DNA from: Trichosporon coremiiforme
Lineage: Eukaryota > Basidiomycota > Tremellomycetes > Trichosporonales > Trichosporonaceae
Direction of reading: 5' to 3'
DNA: 64,000 nt
NCBI GenBank assembly: GCA_039545355.1
Contig: BCJJ01000016.1
Span: 558,001-622,000 of the forward strand
Position 1 is the first letter of the stretch. Each line of letters begins with the position of its first letter. The notes beneath the pieces are model-generated. The model made no database searches. It was not told where the DNA came from and saw only the letters and a list, made by a program, of their open reading frames with translations. Of this stretch, positions 56,084 through 64,000 are shown in pieces. The position numbers were made by a program, and so were the translations under genes.

Positions 56084-59000
56084 TGTCGTGGCTCGGCACC
56101 AACTCGCTCCGCCATCGGCGCGGCAGTAGCGCTAGCAGTGCCGGCACCGCCGCACGACCGAGACGACGAAAATCGACCAAGACTTTCCAGCAGAATGTCC
56201 GCTCCTTCTCCTCGCCGCGGACCGTCATCCGCGAAGCCTTCAAGCGATTCGGAGAACACTGCGCCAGGAATCAGGTGCGTCGCCGTCCCCCCAATACCTT
56301 ATCTCTCAATGGTCGGCTGCCCGGCAGAGCGCGTGATCCGTGACCCAATTCACACTTAGTTAGCCTGGGCCGCAACGACTCGGGACTGGGCGCCCGGGTT
56401 ACATCCACCTCGCGCAAGACCGCTACTCGTTGGCGCGCCGCTGCTTATCGTCATCCGTTACGATTCATCGGTGGAAGGGCAGCGACAAGCGGCGGGAGCG
56501 TCTGTTTACCGCTGAGCGCCCGGCACCGATGAAGCTCCCGAGCAGCCTGGGAACCTCGGCGCGGCTACGGCCTCGAACCCGTTCCCCTGGCCTCTCACAC
56601 CTTGTTTCGCATCAGCCATTCTCGAGTACGAGCTAATCCTTCAGATCCGAACACTGCTCATCGACTGCTTCGTGATGACCACCCTGTTCTACCCCTCAAT
56701 CGCGGCTTTCATTGAACGAGGGTTCGATGCCCCATCCGCCCATCCCGTTTCCCCCATACCTTGCAGCAGTACCGCGAGCACATCATGGCGGCCAATCCAG
56801 GACGCCTTCTATCCCGACCCGCCACCACTACTTCCCAACGTTGAGTGGGGGCCGTGGTGGGCACCGGAAGGGGATAGGGCGTGGGTTGCTGCCCAGTCGT
56901 GCTCCGCAGGAGCCTCAGCCAACACCCCTGAGATCGACGTGCTTCGGATAGCCTGGGCGGACGTGGGAGAGGTCCTGGATGGGGAGAACGGAGAGGGCGT
57001 GAGTCTGCTGAGTCAGGTGCAGAGATTGGCGGATGAGTGGGAAGACGGCGCTCGCTGTGTGAGGCACCTGATACCTCACAACGGCCAAGTCAAAGAGGAC
57101 GGACCCTGCTACATCATCAGCCCCGACGGCGCGGAGGGCACGACCGCGCACGAAGAGCTCTGGGGAAGTCCAGAGGAGTACAACTCGATCTACCGAACTG
57201 TCGCCATCCCGTTCCACGTCCAAGGCGACCGACAAGCCTTCGAAGACAAATGGAACGCTAAGCTGGCACAGGTACTGGCGCCTCTCGGGGCTGAAGTGTT
57301 CACTGAGTCCTGGCCGCGGGGCGTTGGAAACAGTTCGACGCTAGTTTCTGTGAGTATCCCACTGTGTTCTGTTAGCTGACCCGTACCAGTTTTCGACTAC
57401 TCCGCCTCCTACCGCTCCCCCACCCAAGTCAAACAAGACGCCGCGGATCGTGTTCGTCCTTTACGCGCTTCTGCTAGCCGGCCTCCTCTACCAGCTGTCC
57501 CGCAACGCTACCAAGGTGCACTCACCCATTGGTCTCGCCTTCACGGGTATCGTGCAGCTTTGTTGCTCGGCCCTGATGTCTTCTGGCGTTCTCGCAGTGC
57601 TCGGCTGGAACGACCTCAGTTGGAAGGGATGGGGCTGGAGCAAGGGCCAGACTGTGCTGCCGACCTATGTTCTGCCGTTCGTCATCGTCGTTGTTGGCGT
57701 CGAGAACATGTCGGTCCTCACTCGAGCAGTCTTCTCTGTCCCCTTCACGCACTCGGTTCCTGAGCGTATCGGAATCGGTCTCAGCAAGGTCGGAGGTACC
57801 ATGTTCCTGACGTCGTGTACGGATTTGCTCATCCTGGCGTTTGTCTCGCTCTGCGTGCACTTGCAGCCGGTCCGCGAATTCTGCATCTTCGCCGCAGTCG
57901 TCATCATCGCCGACTGGTTTATGCTCAACACGTTCTTCTTGACCGTCCTGTCAATTGATGCCCAGCGTCTCGAGCTCGCCGACGTGCTCGCCTCCAAGGG
58001 TGGACTGTCTGCCACGGAAGCCAAGCGACGGGAGGAAGATGCCGCTAAGCGTCGCGCTGGGCGACGAGCGGCGCGCATCAACTGGCGCAAGATCCTGCGT
58101 GCTCGTGTCGCCAAGAGTGGAAGCCTGATTCTCCTGCTGACCTCGGTCGGTATCATCTACTGGTACACCGAGCGCGGGCGGATCAACCCGGCCGCGGCGC
58201 TCTATGGCTATGTACCGACCGCCACTTCGTCCTACGCCCTCTCTGCTCGCCCAACCACCTTTGCCACGGCCGCCAGCAGTTTATTCTCCATTACGCCGTC
58301 CGAAGAGCTCTGGCGAGCGATCAATCCCAAGGGTCTGACCTCGGTTCGGATCGCTATGCCTCCCTCGTCGATCGTGGTCCTTCCACGCCCAGGACATGCG
58401 CTGGAGCCATCGGACATCAGGCTCATGCTCGACCCTCTGAAGCCCGCGCGAGCGTTCGACATCCGCCCCGTGTGGCACCTGTTCAAGTTTGTCATTGCCC
58501 CGCTTCTCTCGACTCCCCTGGCGCTGTACGGTCTTCTGAGGTTCCTGCTGAAGGACTCGGACAAGCTCGCAGTCCAGCGTGACCACCTGAAACATCCTGA
58601 TGACGATCACGGATCAGATGAAGAGTCAGATGATGAAGGAAACCGCAGCTCGAAGGCAAACTCGTCGATCAGCGTCTACATGCTCCCGGCCAGTCATGAG
58701 TTTGACGTCGATGTGATCGCAGCCAGCCCCGATGGCAAGCTCGCCGTGTCAATAGGTATCGACAACTCGATCTGTCTGTGGCGATTCACCGATGACGATC
58801 ATGCGTCGGGCACCCGAGAGATGTTGACGGTCGACACAACCCTGAAGGACAGTCCTGCCATTGGAGCAGCGGTCAGCCGGGATAACAACTTCGTCGCGGT
58901 GGCGACTCGTAACGGTTTGGTTCAGATCTGGGCCACCCCTGAGGACGGGAAAACCGACAGCATCGGTGTCTGCAACCTGTTCCAGCCTGAGTGCCAGGAC

Positions 59001-60632
59001 CGCGTTGTCGCCGTTGCCTTCGACTACGTTCCGCCATCAGACGATCCATTCAGCAGCCCTAGTCCCACATCGGTTTCCGCACTCTCCGCCTACCCCACTC
59101 TTCTGGTCGCTCTGTCGAACGGCAGCGTTCAGGTCGTCGCTGGCAACCGGTCATTCGAGATCATCCCTGCGGTCGTGAAGAGCGAGCTGCTGCCGTGTCG
59201 TACGGACCTGTTTGCGACTGAGAACCGGTCTGTCGTGGTCGTTAGCAACGCCGAGGGCACGAACCTCTGGCACAAGCGACAAAGCGGTTGGACATCGCTG
59301 CCGCTCGGCACCGCTCTTCCGTTGGGCGATCGCGTGACCTCTGTTTCACGCAGTTCGGTGCCTTGGCAAGACAGGATGCCGGAGCTCTTTGTCGTCGGCC
59401 GTCGCTCTGGTCGAGTAGACGTCTTCGACGCCTACGGTGAGCCATTTGCGGCAGTACACCAGGCTAGTGAGCCCATCAAGGAGGTTAGCATCGCTGCTCC
59501 TGGGAACACCCGCTGCGCCACTTGCGGCTCCCAGCCAACTCTCGGCTTCTTCGTCATTGCCTCGACTGCATCACAAGTGTTCATCGACCGTGTTGTCAAC
59601 AAGGATCGCACTCAGTTCTGCCGATGCCAGCCTGTTCGCCGATCGGCCTTGGACGACACGCTTGCTAGCGCTTCCTCCACGCGATCCACAGGCATTGTGT
59701 TCCAACCTGCCGGACGCCAGCGCTCAATGTCTGGCGGCCTCAGCACTGCGCCGTCGCCGATCAAGGCAAGCTTAGCTCCTCCGAGTGACTTCCCTGTTTC
59801 GTCCCATGGCACCCGACGCCTCAGTGGCTACCGCCTCGATGACCGACCACCTTCGCCTATGGAGCGAAACGGCTCTTTCGGGGCTCTCGGTAGCCTTGCC
59901 ATGTCCACGGAGGACTCGGCGTCTCCCCTCACGCCGCTGAAGAACCTCGCCCCCATGGATGACTCGTCACCAGTCGTCATCCCTCTCGGTGGTATCCTAG
60001 CGAGCGACGGCGGCTGGGCCGTGCTCGACGACACGCTCGTGGGAGTACGCCGCAACGGCAGCGGCATCGACGACAGCCAGTGGCAAGTCTGGAACGTCGA
60101 TTTGCGCAAGCCGTGGAACGGATCGGCGCTCTTAGTGGACACATCGTCCTTAGAAGTTCTGGAACGCCGCACGGGCGTCCCGCCCCGCACTGGCGAGGCC
60201 GGTGAAGTGCCCATGCGTCAGCGCCGAGCGGAGCGCATGTTAAGCCTGAACGGACGAGCTTCGTTCCCGCACGGCGGCGCCAGCAACGTCGTGCCCACGC
60301 ATCAGCCGCTAGGATACGTCGCGGTGCGCCCGCTGTGTCCCGCGGGCCAGGGATCGAGCTGCGTGCTCCTGGCGGGCTTCGGTAATCGCGTCGGAATACT
60401 GGGCACCGTGTCTGGTCCTAACAGGCCGAGTGCGACGCCGTTCACAAACGGACATGCGACGTCCAACATCAACCTCGCCACGCCCCGCCGTCACCACTTC
60501 CCCCTCACGCCTCCTCCGCCTATGCGCGCCAACAGTATGAGCCCGAACGGCAGCAGCAACGGCGCACCCACCCCCGGCACTCCCGGACTCGCCGTCATTG
60601 TCAACGGCACCGGGCTACTCTCGACAAAGTAA
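56083..60632 (+). CDS. SCP1: SREBP cleavage-activating protein homologue SCP1/SCAP
   Basis: Three exons (56083-56274, 56645-57349, 57390-60632) encode 1379 residues. The first intron is long (370 nt); its phase-0 join gives CARNQ-IRTLLIDCFVMTTL, the first membrane helix. A luminal loop follows, then a sterol-sensing domain at about residues 320-490 (GVENMSVLTRAVFSVPFTHS, ADWFMLNTFFLTVLSID with the Asp conserved in SCAP). Directly after it stands LELADV, matching the MELADL COPII-binding motif of human SCAP. WD40-like repeats begin near residue 735 (DVIAASPDGKLAVSIGIDNS to CLWRF; NNFVAVATRNGLVQIW). SCAP escorts SREBP from ER to Golgi under low sterol or oxygen; in Cryptococcus the Sre1-Scp1 pair supports hypoxic growth. 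Disordered Ser/Pro segments extend the WD region. The SREBP partner is not in this window. Confidence 0.94.
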
Positions 60633-61178
60633 GGTTGCCAGCTTTTTTCCGCAACTCTAGCAATCATATTCCCTTTCCTCATTTGGCCAACCTTCCTCCT
60701 CCTTACCTTACGCAACCAACAAAAGAGATACTGCAAATGATCAGCCCAAGGGATACAGATACACCAATGTTGTTGTAACGATTCATGCATTCGCATTTAT
60801 AGAGTATTAGGAGGGCACGATCGACCTGGGTGCGAGTGACGGGGACAACGAAGGATTGTGACAAAGCGAAGGGGTCTAAGGGGCGCTGATGTGGCGAAAG
60901 GAGGGGCTTTGATGGAATGAAGTGCACGGGGCGGCGCACCAGCCTTCGTGCGGCCGGCAGGCTCGCAACGTGCACGGGCGCGCGACACACACAACATTGC
61001 AACGCAGCGCCGTGTGCGTGGAGGCGTGCAACGCAGTGCACGTCAGCGCACAAGCAAGTTCTCAAGTCTTCACCTCCTCACATCGCACTCCCACATCAAG
61101 CTTAACTTTGGTAGTCTACGCCGCCCTCCAGCGCCATCCTCATCCTCCCCCACACCCGCCCGAAGAGCAGCAGGAACT
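60633..61178. other. Intergenic after SCP1
   Basis: 3' flank of SCP1 and promoter region of the next gene; no additional feature recognised. Confidence 0.45.
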
Positions 61179-63374
61179 ATGGCTACGCCGCCGCGCATGA
61201 TGGTGCTCAACTTTTACGGGTACGAGTACTTCTGCGCTCTGCCCGAGACGTTTGACGTGAGCTTAGGAAGGACAAGGGAAGCTGACTGAGCAGAAGACAG
61301 TAGCGCACATCACGGCCGCGCTGTCGGTGCCGACGACGCATCTTATTCGTCTCAGCCTCCCCGCCTCGGACATGCACCGGTATGGGCTGCAGCAGTACCT
61401 CGCTGGAAACAGTGTCTACATGTGAGTATGCGTTGCTTGCGCGCTCTGCAATGCTGCCGTCTCTCAGTCCTTGCTGCCAGGGGACGCAGTGGCTTATTCA
61501 CAGTTGGCGGAGAGGGAAGAAGCTCCAACGCCTCTTTGGTTCAGACGGGCTGAGCTGACACCAGTTCGGACAACGACTCGTTCTTCTACGCCATCGCCGG
61601 CCGGCCCTTCGTTCGTTTCGACGTCCACGCGTTCGAGAAGAATGTAAGCTTTCTTACCGTCAACAGATAGCTGACACCCAGCCCTCGCCTGGCGTAAGGC
61701 TATTCAAGACTGGCGCGAGCAAGCTGACCCACAGTCGGGCGCTAAGGGTGCCGAAGCCAAGCCCGGAGCTAAGGAGCCAGGAAAGGAGGCGCCAAAGCCC
61801 ACTGCAAAGGAGAAACCGAAACCTGCGCCGCCGAGGACGGTGGAACAGACGCTCCATGCGCGCACTCTGGACAATAAGGACGTGAAGTGTACGGCGAGCG
61901 TGACTGGGTGAGTCACCTTTTCATGCTTGCTTGGAACATCCCGCAGCTTCGTCCCACAAGCACATGGAGCTGACACACAGCGAGCTCGCGAAAGGACCTC
62001 CGCCGGGGCGTAAGTTTCGACGATGTCTTGGGAACTGACAGACAGGGTATCTTGGCACGTTCAGCGTGGACAAGGATCACGCGCAGGCGTTCCATGGCAA
62101 GCAGCTGAGCGACGTCCAGCATGCCGTCAAGAGTAAGCTGGCTCGAGTCCCCCGTGCAAGACAAGCTGACGTCAGTCGTTGAGCAGGACCAGAGCACTGT
62201 GCGTGTCCTGTTTCGTCCGAGTTCGGATCGGTCGAGGCTGGAGATGATCTACGGCGGCGGTGAGAAGGCTGTGAGTACCCATCTTTCCTCATGATCCTCG
62301 TCAACAACGGGGAGCCTCTCGCTCTCCGCCCTGCTGACAGAAGGGTATACACATAGCTGACTTCAGGTCGAGGTCAGCCTCACGCTCAAGGGCTGGACCG
62401 TGTCGAGTACCTATCCGCACACACCGATCCGGGGCACAGAAGGCAGTGACGACAGCCTGCGATGGTTCCTGCGCGTAAAGCCGAACGGAGTGATCGAGGA
62501 CGTGCTGCACTCGATCGAGATGAGCGCTATCTTTTACGAGCTCCTGTGAGTGCCAGCTGAGCAATGCGATCCAGCTAACTCGACAGGCCGAAGCAGGCTC
62601 TTCAGCCCAAGGTCATGAAACCCGACAGCCCGCTCGTGCCCGGTATGCTGCAAGGTCTCTGGCGAACGAGCTAATAACAGCATGGCCGGATCTCAGCCCG
62701 ACGACTGGGTTTTGCCTGCCCGTGAAGAACTTCCTGACGCATATGGACCGCGTGCTCTGCGCACTCTCCCTGCCGCCGGATACGCGCACGAACATAATCA
62801 CGAGCTGGCTGCCGGGGGTGAACAGGCATAAACATATCGTGAGCTCCAGTGCTCCCCCACCAGCTAACGTCAGGCGTACCGGTCAGTAAAGCCCCAGCCG
62901 CGACGTCGGCAATGTTCGGCTGGGGGCAGGGACTCGCTGAGGATGGACAGTCTCAGCTGACAACCCAGCATCCTGAACCAGAAACAGCTCGAGCCCTCAA
63001 GCCAACTAAGCATCATCCCGCGACCAGACATACTGATCCGATTCTTCGTTCGTCGTTCCCTTTCACATGCCCCCGCTGCCACTTCTCTTTCCACAGCTGA
63101 CCACAGATCCTCTTCAAGGGTGTACCAGACTCGGAGCTCAGCGCGTGGGAAGGCCGGAGTCTGCGCGAAGTCGAGCTGGGCCATGACTGGGTCGACGCGC
63201 TCGGATGGCACGAACAGTGAGCTTTCCCACAGAAGAATCGGAAGCTGATCGTTAGCGTCGGATACTCGGACAAGGTCCTTGATGACAAGCTGTTCCGCGT
63301 TATCGAGTATGGGTCCATGTGAGTTGTCCACTTGTACATGTTGAACTGATGGCAGGGAGGTGTTCCCCTGCTGA
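61179..63374 (+). CDS. Conserved fungal protein of unknown function, 16 exons
   Basis: Exons: 61179-61256, 61297-61421, 61565-61643, 61682-61693 (12 nt), 61735-61907, 61981-62009, 62046-62132, 62176-62270, 62367-62545, 62587-62642, 62681-62838, 62874-62881 (8 nt), 62969-63047, 63107-63216, 63256-63318, 63356-63374; together 1350 nt, 449 residues. Most introns are 33-60 nt with CTGAC/CTAAC branch points. The product starts MATPPRMMVLNFYGYEYFC, has a Lys/Pro/Ala-rich linker (residues 97-130), and near the end GFCLPVKNFLTHMDRVLCAL, ITSWLPGVNRHKHI, SIIPRPDILIRFF, LFKGVPDSELSAWEG and EYGSMEV, a pattern I recall from uncharacterised fungal proteins. No catalytic motif is evident. If the last intron is skipped the protein stops after EYGSM at 63322. 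The donor GTTCGT after exon 13 is non-standard. Confidence 0.8.
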
Positions 63375-64000
63375 GGGCGAGGTATGGCAGCTCAGATTTG
63401 ATTCTGGATCAGCTGACCCAATCCAGCCGACCATGGGGCTAGGGTTGCTCGACCTGCTTTGCAGCGAGTGATTCCGGAGGAGCTCGGGCTTCTGATATCA
63501 AGGAGGATAGTCGCCCGAGGAGGATGTGTCAGTCTGATTGTACGCAGTCAGTGGCCATGTGAGATCTCCTGTGGGAGAGATTGGGCAGATCGCAGATGCA
63601 GAAGTCGCTCATGGGGAGGGAACTTACCAGCTTTGAGCCTGTCGGAAGCGCCGCGTGCTCGCAAGATCACAGATCACAGATGAGATTGGTCAACTCACTA
63701 GCGATATTGATCAGCCAGGAGCAGTCGAGGAGGAGTTCTCCTCCCTTTAGCGACTGATGCGGGCATGTCTTTTGCGTCTCCACATTTGGTCTGTTTCCGA
63801 AGTCAGCCATGTCGAGCGGAGCAGTGTTTCCTGTGCGATCTAAGTAGCGGCCCGTTCGACGTGCATGCGCCCCTCAATCCTTTGGTGAGTGATTCGCAGA
63901 CCTAGTGTTATTTGCGCAGCACTTGGCGAGATGGTGACACTGATGAATGGCTGACATGAAGGGAGAAGACGCCTTTGGCTGGCGATAGGCGGCAGGGCTG
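63375..64000. other. Right end of window, nothing supported
   Basis: An ATG at 63809 (MSSGAVFPVRSK) with nearby GTGAGT and CAG signals may be the beginning of another plus-strand gene, but too little is visible to call it. Confidence 0.35.

Noticed and set aside
56275..56644. Possible middle exon in the first SCP1 intron (frame 56430-56636)
   Set aside because: Skipping it gives a direct in-phase join into the first transmembrane helix; the candidate exon is Arg/Ser-rich and would need weak sites.

Overview
The window is nuclear DNA of a GC-rich basidiomycete yeast, most likely a tremellomycete of the Trichosporonales type. The evidence is a DUF6534 membrane protein, a macrophage-activating-glycoprotein-like GPI protein and an SCP1/SCAP homologue. 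Nearly every gene is also cut by very small introns (mostly 30-50 nt, GTGAGT-like donors, CTGAC or CTAAC branch points only a few bases before AG). I worked out exon-intron structures by hand; for each fully modelled gene the exon lengths sum to a multiple of three. Genus-level placement is inference.

Layout. 0-6 kb: tail of an acidic protein, an intron-bearing tRNA-Pro, a secreted Cys/Gly/His repeat protein with a frame break, and a DUF6534 membrane protein. 6-12.2 kb: a gene-poor stretch. 12.2-21 kb: an SH3-TBC protein lacking both GAP catalytic residues, then a CorA/Alr1-like metal transporter whose GMN signature reads SMN. 22.6-24.1 kb: a GPI-anchored MAG-like glycoprotein. 24-30 kb: otherwise empty DNA holding tRNA-Ala, initiator tRNA-Met, tRNA-Ala and tRNA-Leu, all with introns. 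30.6-32 kb: an M20 (PM20D2-like) amidohydrolase. 32-40 kb: sparse, with two tentative genes and a 65-base poly-C run.

40.4-43.1 kb holds two tiny metallothionein-like genes (32 and 35 aa) behind strong TATA boxes; they are split by introns and too short for usual gene finding. Two more tRNA-Ala genes follow. From 44.6 kb the window is a dense housekeeping block: RAB18-like GTPase, cytosolic HSP90, an unrecognised 486-aa protein divergent from proteasome ATPase RPT5, a DENND11/LCHN-like protein, the sterol sensor SCP1, and a 16-exon conserved fungal protein with 12-nt and 8-nt exons.

Functional links are loose, as expected for a eukaryotic chromosome. HSP90 and RPT5 belong to protein quality control, SCP1 to sterol/oxygen sensing, RAB18 plus the TBC and DENN proteins to membrane traffic, and the metallothioneins plus the CorA protein to metal handling. 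I saw no intact transposon, CRISPR array or rRNA gene. The most unusual items are the paired mini-metallothioneins, the intron-variable tRNA-Ala family, the intron-containing initiator tRNA, the pseudo-GAP, the SMN CorA and the micro-exons.
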